In this document: piece by piece, positions 14,058-24,781 of the stretch
Numbering within the stretch: position 1 is the stretch's first letter
How the letters are laid out: each line of letters begins with the position of its first letter
Source: Cladobotryum mycophilum
Taxonomy: Eukaryota; Ascomycota; Sordariomycetes; Hypocreales; Hypocreaceae
DNA length: 64,000 bases
Direction of reading: 5' to 3'
NCBI GenBank assembly: GCA_036429605.1
Contig: CM071589.1
Coordinates: 3,224,001 to 3,288,000, forward strand
The notes under the pieces: generated by a model
The model's database searches: none
What the model was told of the DNA's origin: nothing
What the model saw: only the letters and a program-made list of their open reading frames with translations
Program-made: the position numbers and the translations under genes

Positions 14058-14105
14058 ACATGGCATGGCAGGGCATGGTATGGCATAGCCCGGCCGGCCG
14101 GCCTC
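14058..14105. repeat. GGCAT-type tandem units and GGCCGGCC stretch
   Basis: Imperfect pentamer units (CATGG/GGCAT) run into a CCGGCCGGCCGGCC segment. It is intergenic with no coding support. Confidence 0.75.
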
Positions 14106-15064
14106 ACTTGGAACTTCAAAGGCCCTCTAGTCTCGGAGAAAGCGTCGGTGACTACGAAAATTGAGCAATTCCACGCCATGCCACACAGACGCGCGCAAGC
14201 GGATCCGCGACAAGCGATCGTTTACCGTCGCTTGCTCTTGTGTCTGCAACTGGCCGAATGGAACGTCTCTTGATGCAAGTTGCGCTTTAATGCCTCATGA
14301 TTGCAGCATTGCCGCAAGATTTTCTCCCTCTTTTACGTCACGAGCAAGAGCGGGGGTAATTTCTTCTATAAAGAGACGCCTCGACGTTCGACCGGAGTGT
14401 GGGACATGTATCTCAGTCTGGCAGGACGGAAGAAGGGGGGCGGCAGGTTTCAATGCGTCGAGGCCCAAAAAGAAGCCTCAGTCACACCGAGCCAGCTCAA
14501 TCTACATGACCCAACAACCTTCTTGGCACAGAAAGATTATACGGAATCAGATACAGTTACGCCCTATGTCTCGGCCAAGAGGCATAGTGTGCCATGGCAG
14601 ATGACCTATGTCTCTGGCCCAAAGCTCCAGCTCAAGTAACAAACCAAGTCACTGCCTCACTACTCTCCAAGAAGTCATAAGATCATGGTGTATTGTCCTG
14701 TATCAAAAGTTTTTTTTCGTGGCCCAAAGGTTACACGCCCGTAGTGCCATTGGTATATGCGCCTCCCATTCTCCCGAGCACTATGATAAAAATAAGACAC
14801 ACTAGACCCCGTCCCATGTATTGATTGCCTTGATTCATTCTGAAGCCTTGGCCCTGCGGCTTAAATGTGGATTCCCCTCGTATAAGACATAAGCAGAGAG
14901 CGGTGAGCACAACCCAGAAAGAGGACCGCACACACGCACACAGAAAAGCATTGTTTTGCCCTTTTTCATCTTGGTCGGCTGACCCCACGCAGCAACAACA
15001 AAACGACGCCATGCAGGCGCCGACGTTGCATTTCCCCAATCTCGTATGTATAGATACTTGTAGA

Positions 15065-17058
15065 TTACCATTCATATTCACCAGTTGCCTTGTTGAAGAC
15101 GTATTCCTTTCCGTTTACGGTCAGGACACCGTCCTTGAGAGTGCACTTCCTAAACAAGGGGGTCAGCCTGGTCGACATGGTACGTAGGTTATTGTACAAA
15201 GTCGGGAGAAACTTACCACTTATTCTTGACACGCTGGACCTTGTCGTACATGCAGAGCATGATGTGACCAAGGCCCTCATCATCAACCTCATCATCGTCC
15301 CGATCCTCATCGGGGTCATCAAGATCGGAGTTGATGGCATCTTCATCAATTTCTTCATCGTCATCTCCGCCGTCATAGCCTGCGATGCCTTTGCCTTTGC
15401 CCTTGGTCTTTCTGGATGCTTTTGACGATGCCTGTTGTTTTGTAGCCTCTTTGAGGGAGAGCATTAAGCCACCGCCCTCCATACTCTTCGCTTTTGCCGC
15501 CATTTGGTCATGCATGATGCGGTCGATCTCGACCCGTCCAAGCTCTTCAACGTTGCCTGTGATGCCCCGCTTAAGTAAGATGCCTTCAAAGTCGTTTTCG
15601 TCATCTGATGAATCCTCCATAGCATCGTCATCACCCGCACCATCGGTCTGGGCGTGGGAAATGGGTGGCTGGCCTTGATGGTGCTGCTGCTGTTGTTGCT
15701 GCTGCTGTTGGAGAAGCGGCACCTGCCCGATCGGTAGTGGCTGTTGTTGGTGAGGAGCCTGGGGTTGTTGCTGGACTGGAGGTTGCTGGCTCATGCGATC
15801 TTGGATAGCGTTGATGGATCCAGCTGCTCGCGTTCCATATTGAGCCTGAAGTTGCTGGGCAGCCCGGCTTGCAGCAACACTTGTCTTATTCTCCATGCCA
15901 TTGTAGTTTTGATAACCAGACATAGGGGGTTGCTGTGAACCTGGCTCTTGCTTAATGGGAACACCAGGCTCCTGCTTCATAAGACTAGGTTCTGGTTTGG
16001 CACCGCCATGCTGGGGTAACCCATTAAGTGGTGCTCCAGTTGGCAAGGGTAGTTGTGAAGTGAACTGTGCCTGGGTATGAGTTGGTGCGGCTGATGGAGG
16101 CGGAGGTGCAGCAGCTGGATTCGGGGGAGGATCAGGCTTTGGATCCCAGGGAAAACGGGCCACGTCAAGTTGAGAGAGCTTCTGTTGCCATCCCTATTGA
16201 AAGTGAGTTAGTCATTGTTTGCGGTTGTCCATCAGTGGTGGCGAGTGGGTTCAAAGACAGGGCGTGACAGTGACGAGAAATAGAGTCAGAGCTCATCATC
16301 TCCATGCCATGGTGAGTTGAGCCAGTAAACAAACAATGCAGCCATACACACCACACACGTGATAATAGTATAGTAGGTATGTATAGCATAGCATAGCATA
16401 GATATGGAGTAGTGAGGCGGAGCAAATGAGCAATCAGGTTAATGGTGGCGGGGACGGCCCAATCAGGCGCACGGCATTGCCTTGTGCTGCCTAGAATGTG
16501 CCCGGAACTGGTCACCGGACGAGCAGTGGCAGTGGCAGGGGGCTGAGGATTTAAAAAGGCCCCAAATAGTGCTCTGTCGCCCCCTCTCCAAGTCCAACCC
16601 GCCACTACTCTCCACCCCCAGCGACTCAGGGTTTCCCCTCCCAACAGCGCCATGAAGTGAATGATAGAATGCATGCCGCCTTGTCTTGGAGAGGCCATGA
16701 CGACGACGACAACAACAACAACAACAACGCAGAGCACAGAGTACAGCACCTCGCTGCTGTGGCGTCAAGTCAAGTCAACTCTTTGCCATTGACTCGGAAC
16801 TCTCCAAGTGTCATGCAGCGCGCTCTCTTGAATTGCCAGGCTTGCGCAAAGGTTTGGGTTGGGGTTGGATGGGCTGGTTTGGTTTGACAAAGGGGGATGG
16901 TTACAAAGTAGGAATCCATTGGCGCTTAACCGACTTACCAATCGCAGCTCCTCAAGAACGGCCTCCTCGACACCGCTCTCCTCGAAATCGACTCGAGAAC
17001 TATTGATCACCTCCTCGATGATCAGTTGATAAACGTTGCCGACAGCTTGGTTCGACAT
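15065..17058 (-). CDS. TOA1: Transcription factor IIA large (alpha/beta) subunit
   Basis: Three exons (17058-16939, 16193-15217, 15149-15065) give 393 residues. The first 50 residues form the conserved helical-bundle part, from the VYQLIIEEVINSSRVDF stretch through the exon junction ELRL/GWQQKLSQLDVARF. The middle is Pro/Gln-rich with a poly-Gln tract (CAG repeat near 15680-15712). An acidic segment rich in Asp lies near residues 290-320. The last 70 residues form the beta-barrel part, with IMLCMYDKVQRVKNKWKCTL and a final VNGKEYVFNKATGEYEW. Both ends are the conserved parts of TFIIA, which stabilises TBP on the TATA box in RNA polymerase II initiation. The first intron is 745 bp, far longer than others here. 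The start ATG at 17058 is preceded by 576 nt without any ATG on this strand. Confidence 0.95.
16383..16401. repeat. (ATAGC)n short tandem repeat
   Basis: Nearly four pentamer units lie inside the TFIIA intron. Confidence 0.85.
16701..16728. repeat. (GAC)n/(AAC)n trinucleotide tract
   Basis: Three GAC units are followed by about six AAC units, inside the TFIIA intron. Confidence 0.9.
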
Positions 17059-18306
17059 GATGCTGTTTTTGTTTTTGTTTCTCTTTCTTTTTCTTTCTTT
17101 TTGTTGCCGCTGGATGCTGTTGGTCGAATGTCACTCAGCGGGTCGTGTGCTCTGGCGCTTCGCCGAACGAAAGTCTCGATGGTCAACGAGGATGGCGCAG
17201 GCGCAGTGTTCCAAAAAGAAGTAAAGAATAGAGGAAGCTCAAACGATGGCAATGGTGATTCGGTGTTGGGAGCTCTCTCTCTCTCTCTCTCTCAGCGAAT
17301 GCCAGGCGCACAATGGCAAGTCCAAGGCCTTTCTCTCCCTCCTCTTAATCACTGCTGGCACCGAGCGTTTGGCGAACACAAGACGGCGACGGCGGGTAAC
17401 TCCCCGGTGGCCAGGCGGTCCTGGTTGGGGGGGAGATGTTTTACTGGCTTTTTGTAACCACCACTTCAAACAAGCGAACGTAATTCGTCTAGTAGAAAAA
17501 CAATTGTTTGGCCTTTCTTCTAATCGTATCTTGAAGGCGCGCTCTTGAGTGCAAAAAAAGTAGAAGCTAGTTTGGTGTTGATTGCTTTGGGGCGTGGTGT
17601 GCAATGGTGAGAGTTGCCTAGGCTGGGTAGATTTCATCTGCTGAAAGAGTCGAGAGGCCAACATCTGCTTAGTCATTGCACACACAGCCGGGGGATGCGC
17701 AGCCCGGGCAGTCTTAGTGATCAGTAGACCGCTATTGCAACAACAACACTAAGCCTTGTGTCCGTTACAGTGGCTCTACGCATATCCATGTAACCTACGG
17801 AGCCATCCCTGAGGTGCACCACCTACTTCCATGTACCAAACAAACACTCGGCACAACAGAACCTTGGAAGTCGATAACACCACATTGGAAGTATTCAGTG
17901 TCATCCAAGTCAATTCAAACATGCGCTTAAAATATTCTTGCAATCTAGGTATCTCAACACGTGTAATGATCCAGTAAAACACACAAGTTTTCCCAAAAAT
18001 AAGATGCGCCATAACGCCTCCATCCGTCCCTTGAATTATAATATCCGTGTACAACAATACGTGATAGTTACATGAATCTTTAGTATTTTTGCCTTTTTTT
18101 GGTCTTTGCCATCGACATCCCGTCATAGCTCGTGTCCAGATCCGACCCGTTCCGTTGTTTCATCCGTGGAGAAGCACTTTCGTACCACGCGCAGAAGGGC
18201 AGACCATAAACACCCCAACGCCGTGCTTATATCAAATGATCCACGAAAGCGAGATGCCCGTGAAAGGTCATATACCTACCGTTGGTGATCTTGCGCGCGT
18301 GGCCAT
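17059..18306. other. Upstream region of the TFIIA gene and 3' flank of CDC20
   Basis: Both neighbours are on the minus strand. No gene is visible. The part next to TFIIA (17059-17634) has no ATG on the minus strand, which fits a long 5' leader. A (CT)10 tract lies at 17273-17293. Confidence 0.65.
17273..17293. repeat. (CT)10 microsatellite
   Basis: A dinucleotide run in the presumed 5' leader or promoter of the TFIIA gene. On the transcribed strand it reads as a GA run. Confidence 0.9.
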
Positions 18307-20100
18307 TTATCGAATCGTCATCTGCTTCGCCATCTCGGCCTTGGCAGAAGAACCAGAGCCACCGATGCTGCCAGCAGATCCGGCCTTCTTCTCAAAGATC
18401 TTCCAGAACTTCAAGCTCTCGTCAGCAGCAGCAGTGGCCAGCATCTGGCCATCAGGGCTGAGGCAGCTGTGGAGAACACGGCTCTCGTGGGCGGGAATCT
18501 CCACGTTGCGGACAAGGGTTGGGTAGCTCCAGACGCTGAGGGAGTTGTCGGGGAAACCGCTTGAGCTAACAATCTCGCGGTAGTTTGTGCTCCAGCGGAG
18601 AGAGGTGACTTGGGATCCGGTGTCGATGCTGTTGACACGGGCACCGGTAGTGGTGTTCCAGAAATGGATGTGACGATCATATGAGCCTCCACCGGTAGCC
18701 AAGAGGTTGGCATTCCAGGGGCACCAGGACAAGGCTTTGACAGCAGCCTTGTGGTTGGTCTTGGTGAACTTGGGAACGGACAAGGATCGAGCATCCCAGA
18801 TGGTGACCAAGTTGTCATTGCCACCGGTAGCAAGCTGAGCACCATCTGACCTCCATTCAAGACCACAAACCTCCGAGGTGTGGGAAACGAGCTCAGCAAC
18901 CTTGTGCTCGGCAATACGGACATCGTGGTTGAAAACAAGACCACTCCTGGCACCAGTGGAGAGGAGATGCTTGTTCCAACCCATGACGCCAACACGAGTA
19001 TCATGACCAAACATGCTTCGGATCTTCTGACCCTCAGACACATCCCAGATCTGAACCTCACCGGTTCCCAGACCTACACCGACATATGCGCCATCCTCGG
19101 ACCACTTGACACTGCTAATGTACGTGTCAGGGGTAGTCTCAAACAAGCAGCTAACACTGCCCTCATCCGCAGACCAGACATAGACGCTGCGCTCTAGACC
19201 AATGGCAACTTGGTTTCCAGAGCTCCAATCCAAGAGATTAAGGTAGTAGTCGTCAATAAGACCTGGCGCATCAAGAACACGCTCTGGAGCAGTGGCGATA
19301 CGGCGACGAGACTGGGCAGCGCTGGTCTGATTGGGCCGAAGAGGTCTGTTGTACTGCTGTCGGAGATCAATGGGCTTGGAAGACTCTGGAGCGGCAGGCT
19401 TGAACTCGAGAATGCGCGTCTTCAGGCTCACACCACAAGCGTTAGCAAGCGAGTCTTGGTAGGCGACAGTGTTGGGAGATGGGCGAGAGTAAGTGTCCGT
19501 CTCATCGTCGTTGAGGCTCAAGCTCTCCAAAGCAGCCACGGCATCATCAGCCGCAGTGGAGAGAACTGAAGAGCTCTCCACGCCGTTCGACTTGGACTTT
19601 GGCTTGTCATTGAGGTTCAACTTGCTGGAACCACTATTGGCAATGGCTGAGCTTGTAGAACGGTTGGGGATGAAACGGTCACCGCCATAGTTTAGGGTAG
19701 TCTTGGTGGTCTTCTGTCGGAGGGATCCCTTCCTCACCTTGGGGGTCTTGTTGCCAGTTCCAGTCAAGGAAAAATCGGAAACGCCAAGCTCAAGAGCCTT
19801 GCGAGGAGAGTAGACAACGCGAGCAATGTTGGACTTTGGCGAATCCCGGTGAGAGCTGTTGGAAGTAGTTCGGGAATAGTGGGCCATGAGGTTTCCACTA
19901 TAGGTAGACTTGGTGCCCGCCTTGAGGTCAAGGCTAGAGTGCTTCTCCGGTGTGAATGGGGATGCATTAAAGTTGAGAGGGATGGCAGTGATGGATGATT
20001 GCCGAGGTGAAGGGGTGAGTGGTACACGACCTCCACCATTGCGGGTGTTGAAGACACTCTTGTGGGTCTTAACCGGCGTTGAAACTGTTGCCGTAGCCAT
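18307..20100 (-). CDS. CDC20: APC/C activator, CDC20/Slp1 type WD40 protein
   Basis: A single exon encodes 597 residues. The N-terminal 260 residues are disordered and contain a C-box, DRFIPNR, near residue 141, and RILEFKP before the propeller. The block RVLDAPGLIDDYYLNLLDW opens seven WD40 repeats that run to about residue 575. The protein ends in Ile-Arg, the IR tail that docks on the anaphase-promoting complex. The family recruits substrates to this ubiquitin ligase at the metaphase-anaphase transition. GLIDDYYLNLLDW and the TPDTYISSVKWSEDG stretch fit CDC20/Slp1 better than Cdh1. Cdh1/Hct1 remains a less likely alternative. The 389 nt upstream of the start contain no ATG on this strand. 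Confidence 0.92.
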   Translation of the reverse strand: MATATVSTPVKTHKSVFNTRNGGGRVPLTPSPRQSSITAIPLNFNASPFTPEKHSSLDLKAGTKSTYSGNLMAHYSRTTSNSSHRDSPKSNIARVVYSPRKALELGVSDFSLTGTGNKTPKVRKGSLRQKTTKTTLNYGGDRFIPNRSTSSAIANSGSSKLNLNDKPKSKSNGVESSSVLSTAADDAVAALESLSLNDDETDTYSRPSPNTVAYQDSLANACGVSLKTRILEFKPAAPESSKPIDLRQQYNRPLRPNQTSAAQSRRRIATAPERVLDAPGLIDDYYLNLLDWSSGNQVAIGLERSVYVWSADEGSVSCLFETTPDTYISSVKWSEDGAYVGVGLGTGEVQIWDVSEGQKIRSMFGHDTRVGVMGWNKHLLSTGARSGLVFNHDVRIAEHKVAELVSHTSEVCGLEWRSDGAQLATGGNDNLVTIWDARSLSVPKFTKTNHKAAVKALSWCPWNANLLATGGGSYDRHIHFWNTTTGARVNSIDTGSQVTSLRWSTNYREIVSSSGFPDNSLSVWSYPTLVRNVEIPAHESRVLHSCLSPDGQMLATAAADESLKFWKIFEKKAGSAGSIGGSGSSAKAEMAKQMTIR

Positions 20101-20920
20101 GATGACTTATTCTGATGTATATGAATATGCTTAAGAATCTCCCACTAGAGACGCGATGAACACCTGGACAGGCGATCAAACGGCAAGCAGTATCGATTGA
20201 GCTTCAAGAGACTTTAGGGTAAAGGGTTTGGATAGCAGTAATGATTTATCCGTGCGATGCTCGATAACTTGATTATGAGACGTAGGGTAGGATGTCAGCG
20301 AAGTTGAGAGGCGATCAAATGGCTGTGATGAGCGGTAAGATCTAGCAAAACTCGCAAACGATTATTTTGACAAAACGCAGAGAGTATAAAGCAGCAAAGG
20401 TAAAGGTCTTCGCAGAAGAACCAGCAAATGATGTAGGTGATTGAGGAATGCAGATGGTATGCTATGGGAGAGAAGACGAGCTTCAAATCCATCATCTTGA
20501 CCGTTTCCTTTTATTTACCTTGAGACCCACCGTGATTCTGTCCGGGCAACGGCCAGGGTGACAGGGATTATTTGTTTTTCCGGCCGTCAAAGCTAGGCAG
20601 GAGGGCAGCTAAACTATCTTTAGTAAAGCGCTACCGAACAGGGGGTTCAAGTTCAGTCAGGTACGTACCAGTCGGTGTGGGTTTCTGTACTCCGCAAATT
20701 TGCAAGCCTCACATGCACTGCTGCTAATAACGACTCAACGACAACAACCAACCAACCAACCAAACTCACCATCACGAACGAGACCACGCTTCGTCCATCA
20801 CATCGTATAATACTCGCACTTGACACCCCACAACATAGACTGCTGTGTTTCATCCATCGGTTCCTCACCGATTATAATAGTCTTGCCATGGTCGCTTTCT
20901 GGCCGTGACAAACTGTTGTC
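20101..20920. other. Shared upstream region of CDC20 and the kelch-BTB gene
   Basis: The two genes diverge across 820 bp. The half next to CDC20 has no ATG on the minus strand from 20101 to 20489. The half next to the kelch-BTB gene contains a short upstream reading frame at 20888-20908. I see no clear TATA box. Confidence 0.7.
20888..20908 (+). promoter_or_regulatory. Short upstream open reading frame (six codons) before the kelch-BTB start
   Basis: An ATG in good context (GCCATGG) opens MVAFWP and stops with TGA, 12 nt before the main ATG at 20921. If transcription starts upstream of 20888, this frame would require reinitiation or leaky scanning. The transcript start is not visible from sequence, so the regulatory role is inferred. 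Confidence 0.45.
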
Positions 20921-23323
20921 ATGGCGCAGTCTTCGGCTCCCGGCTCAGCGCCGTCTTCCATATTTGGTGGTCCTGCCCCGGCCCCTCATGCGGGCAGGAC
21001 GTCGCAGGCCAGTATCATCACCCAAGCTCCGTCAAGCGGCGCATCGTTCAGCGGTATTGCGACCCCCTCCTCGACCGTCTCCTCCTCGAACAACACATAC
21101 ATTATGCCGAATTCCCCTCTCAAAGCTCGACCCGTGGCTGAAGGTTACCGTCCCAAGGTCACCCGTACCCTTGGTCAGAGACCTGCCTGCCTTGTTAATG
21201 CGTCAGTGACGTATTGCGGCAACAATCAGATCTATGCCTTTGGCGGTTTCGACCAGTACACGGACGAGGTTTATAATCATGTCCTCCGACTTGATCTAAC
21301 AAGTCACCAATGGAGTCTGGTAGACAACTATGGCGATATACCTGGGGTGCGCATGGGTGAGTGTTTTCTACCCTACTCTTAATATCAAGACGGACTAACT
21401 TTGGTCCTAGGTCATACTGCCACACTCTACAAAGGCGACAAGTTGTTGGTATTTGGCGGCGAGAATGAACACCGAACCTATCTTTCCGACTTGATCATAT
21501 TCGATCTTAAAACTGCCTACTGGACCCAACCCATGGTGTCCGGGCCAATACCCAAGGGCCGTGCTAGGCATGCAGCTGTCCTGCACGAGGATAAACTTTT
21601 CATCATAGGTGGCATAACTGGCCAGAACAATTATGTGTTGGATGACATATGCTACCTTGATTTGAAGACTTTTACCTGGTCCAAAGCCTGGCGTTTTGTT
21701 GGTCGATTCGATCACTCAGCTTATATATGGAGTGATAGGGTATGGGTGTTTGGTGGTCTCAGTGAAGACATGGACAAGATCAGCGACCTGTGGTGGCTTG
21801 ATCTGAAAGGCAGTCCAGAGTTCGACTCCAGACCTCATTTCGGTGTTATGGATCGTCACTCATCCCTGCAAAGGTCAAACAGCTCCCCTAGGCCCCCATA
21901 TACCATGGCACCAAACCCTGTCGTGGGCAGCTCTGGATATGCCGCAAATTCTCGAACTGCTCAAGTGAATCCTCCGTCATTCCAAGTAAAATCATATGCG
22001 CCGATGGCTCCGGGCGCCATATCCGCCTTGAAGTTTTCCTCGGGGCCAGCTGTGCCCTCTCAGGGCTCTGGGATGCATTTTCATGCATATTCTTCTGGGA
22101 CTTTGCTCGATTTCGTAACACCGGCTGCAACTATTACCCATAGAGAATGTTCTCTCTCCGCCTTGGACTTGAGCACTCTTCGCTGGCAAAAGCTTGCGGA
22201 CGGCCGTGAGATCTTCAAGACGGGTTACAGATGGCACTACTGTACAATGAATGAGGATGGCACCAAGGCGTGGCTTCTCGGCTGCCCAGTTGATCCTGCA
22301 GCTACTGACTTAGGTCCGAACGGATACGAGGAATATCTGAGGTGAGACATTATATTCATACCCGGACAACTCCGATGCGAACTAATACATATTGGTAGCG
22401 ACATTATGGAAGTAGACCTTCGGAGATATGGCTTTCTCGGTAACCATCTGGCACCTGATCCTGTTCCTTCTCGGCCGTCCTCCATTATTAGATTATCCGA
22501 TGAGCCATCCAAAGGACTCGGGGCCGACCTGGCAAAGCTGTTTAACCAACCTCCGGAAACCGGTAGCGGAACTGACTTTATTATCACAGCACTTTCCGAG
22601 GATAATGATACCGAGGAGACACTTAGTTCAGGCCTAATACGTGCTGATGCAAAACGCGATCAAAGTTGGCTCGCTGCTGATGCTCCAACCTCGAAGCCCA
22701 TTCACGTACACAAACTCATTCTACAGGCACGATGGCCTCACTTTGCACGCTTATACAACGCCCAGATGGCCGAGTTCCACACCAAGAAGATGCACATCCC
22801 TGAACCCTACCCCGTTGTCAGAGCTTTCCTTCTTTACCTCTATACTGATAGCATTCATGGCACAACCGAGACTGACAGCGACGCCACCACGGATCTCTCC
22901 GACGTGGCTGGATTACTCGTCATGTCCAACATTTATAACATCTCACACCTTCGCCTCCTTTGTGTCAATAGGCTAGCAAAGGAACTTGATGTCGAACATG
23001 CATGTGTCATCTGGTACTGCGCTGGCCTTGCCAACGAAGAGTGGCTTCGCAAGCGTGCGGCCAACTTCTGCATGACTCACTGGGGCCGGATCGTTCGTAC
23101 GCAAGGCTTCCTGCGCCTCCCTCGTAGCGCTCTCGTGGAACTTTCCCAGGAAATCGACATGGAGGGCCGGATTGTCGCTGGCGATGATCTAGAATGGGGC
23201 GTATCGGGTCGGTATAGTGATGTTGTGGGCCATGCTACCCGAAAGGAGAGCATCAGCAGCAACAACCAGATGCAGGTCGTCGAGTCCGAGGCAGATGATG
23301 ATGATGACATAGAAATATCCTAG
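20921..23323 (+). CDS. Kelch-repeat protein with C-terminal BTB domain (possibly Ral2-like)
   Basis: Three exons (20921-21356, 21411-22341, 22399-23323) give 763 residues. A Ser/Ala-rich N-terminus is followed by kelch repeats from about residue 85 (IYAFGGFDQYTDEVY, LLVFGGENEHRTYLSDL, LFIIGGITGQNNYVLDD, VWVFGGLSEDMDKISD). A disordered spacer comes next, then a BTB/POZ domain near residues 540-680 (PIHVHKLILQARWPHFARL, PYPVVRAFLLYLYTDSI). The tail is acidic. Kelch blades bind partners and BTB domains dimerise or recruit cullin-3. S. pombe Ral2, a regulator of Ras1, is the closest functional relative I can suggest, but that is a guess from architecture. Introns of 54 and 57 bp have GTGAGT-like donors. 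The ATG at 20921 follows a six-codon upstream frame. Confidence 0.85.
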
Positions 23324-24781
23324 AATGGTAACGGGGCAATGAACCCCGGAGGTGCCCTTGCAAATGCAATCAGTGTGGGGCTTCCTCGCATCTGAGATGC
23401 TCATCAGTTTGACTTGAAACGCTTTTTTTAATCGAGGTTATGGATAGCATGGGCACGATGGGTGGGTAGGCAATCATGATATGGTTTCTGTGGCAATGAT
23501 GGCTTTTTTTTGGTCTTGCTTCTTGTCACGTTAGCATTGTATGGGCGTTTGGTTGTGTATCCATATATTTCTGCAACAGTTTGGTCAGGCGTCCATCGAC
23601 TCAGTCAAATAGACTTACTTATGCATTTTGATATATCCCATGAACATCCTTGACCGTTTCATAAAGCCAAAAAGTAAAGAAGATAGGGGTGAGATGCGAT
23701 TTTTTTCGTCATTCAGTTGCTAATTAGAAGCGGACTAGCCAGCATCATCTATTGATCAAACAATATTGCACCAAGCCTTTTTTCCTCTCTATGGCCGTGA
23801 AAACTTTTTGTATATCCCCATCCGCCATGCCTCATAAGCCCTTCCCAAGCCCACCGCATCAGATTCCAGACATTGTTTTCATCCTCAAAATCTCAGGGAG
23901 CGGCCTCATTAGGAGAGCAAGCAGAGCAATCCAACCGCAAAGTAAACAGGAAAGAAACACGTATAAAAACAAACAAGAAATGAAAGAAGCCAAACGAAGA
24001 CCATCAAAGTGGAAATAATCATCAACAGAGAATCTGCAGAACCTAACCGCAGCCATGTAATGCCATCCAAACCAAAAGAAGAAGCGGAAGAAATCATCAT
24101 ACAAATTTGATTCAGACATTCTTTTTTTCCCCACACGTTTTTTAAACCGGCATTCTCTCCCCGCCAGTAGTATTTTCCGCCACCCTCATTTTGGGTGAGC
24201 ATAATCGTCCGCTGTGCTAAACGGTCTTCTATATAAAGGTTGAGCACAAAAAGACATGAAAGAAGAAGAGAACAGAGCACTTGAACGCTCATGGACGTAT
24301 TCGGATCTATCTCTGAACTGCCTTTGTAACTACTCTTAGTAGCTTTCGTATGGCAAAAAGCCGCTGATTAGCCTCCAGCAATAAAAATTAACTCGGCGAG
24401 AGTCCATAATGGCGTTGCAAACACCACTGGAGGAGGAGAGGGGAATAAGTAGATCGCTGTGGGAATCTCAAAACCCTGATGGAAGCGACAAGGTGTTATA
24501 GTCTGCCAATTTAGGACCATGCTTTCCGGGTAAACAGGTGCAAAAACGCCGTCGCCATGTGCCACAAATTCGAATGAGTCGAAATAATAAGCAAGCCTTT
24601 GACTGGGTGTAAAAGGAAGAAGTGAAGTAGCACGGTAATCTGTGGCGTATTCATCCCGACCATGGTCTGGTATCCTTCAAGATGCAGCATGGGTCATCTA
24701 AATCGTGGCATCGCCGGGCGCCTGTTCTTTAAGAACAGTGCATTTTGAGAGGAGTTTGGATGAAAGTCACGGTTAAGTGCC
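23324..24781. other. Convergent 3' flanks of the kelch-BTB and Sfp1-type genes
   Basis: This 1.46 kb holds both 3' ends and no gene that I can support. It is A/T-richer than the coding parts and has no clear repeats. Confidence 0.65.

Larger units (their letters stand above)
4471..15064. other. Gene-poor 10.6 kb interval
   Basis: I see no gene that I can support. Both strands carry many short open frames, the longest about 200 codons, without domains or consistent splice sites. Several depend on non-ATG starts. The interval is full of simple repeats (6401-6600, 7041-7100), scattered GGTA/TACC words and two TACGGAGTA words (7609-7617, 8966-8974). It contains the promoter side of the LaeA-like gene at its left end and the 3' side of the TFIIA gene at its right end. 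A small or fast-evolving gene, or a non-coding RNA, could be missed here. Confidence 0.6.
16194..16938 (-). other. Long first intron of the TFIIA gene
   Basis: The donor is GTAAGT after the codon for Leu40 and the acceptor is TAG before GGATGG. At 745 bp it is roughly ten times the other introns. It contains an ATAGC repeat (16383-16401) and a GAC/AAC trinucleotide tract (16701-16728). The open frames inside it translate to poly-Val or poly-Cys and are not supported as genes. Confidence 0.8.

Noticed and set aside
16165..16749. An open frame with poly-Val inside the TFIIA intron
   Set aside because: The poly-Val is the translation of the AAC/GAC repeat. The rest has no domain.
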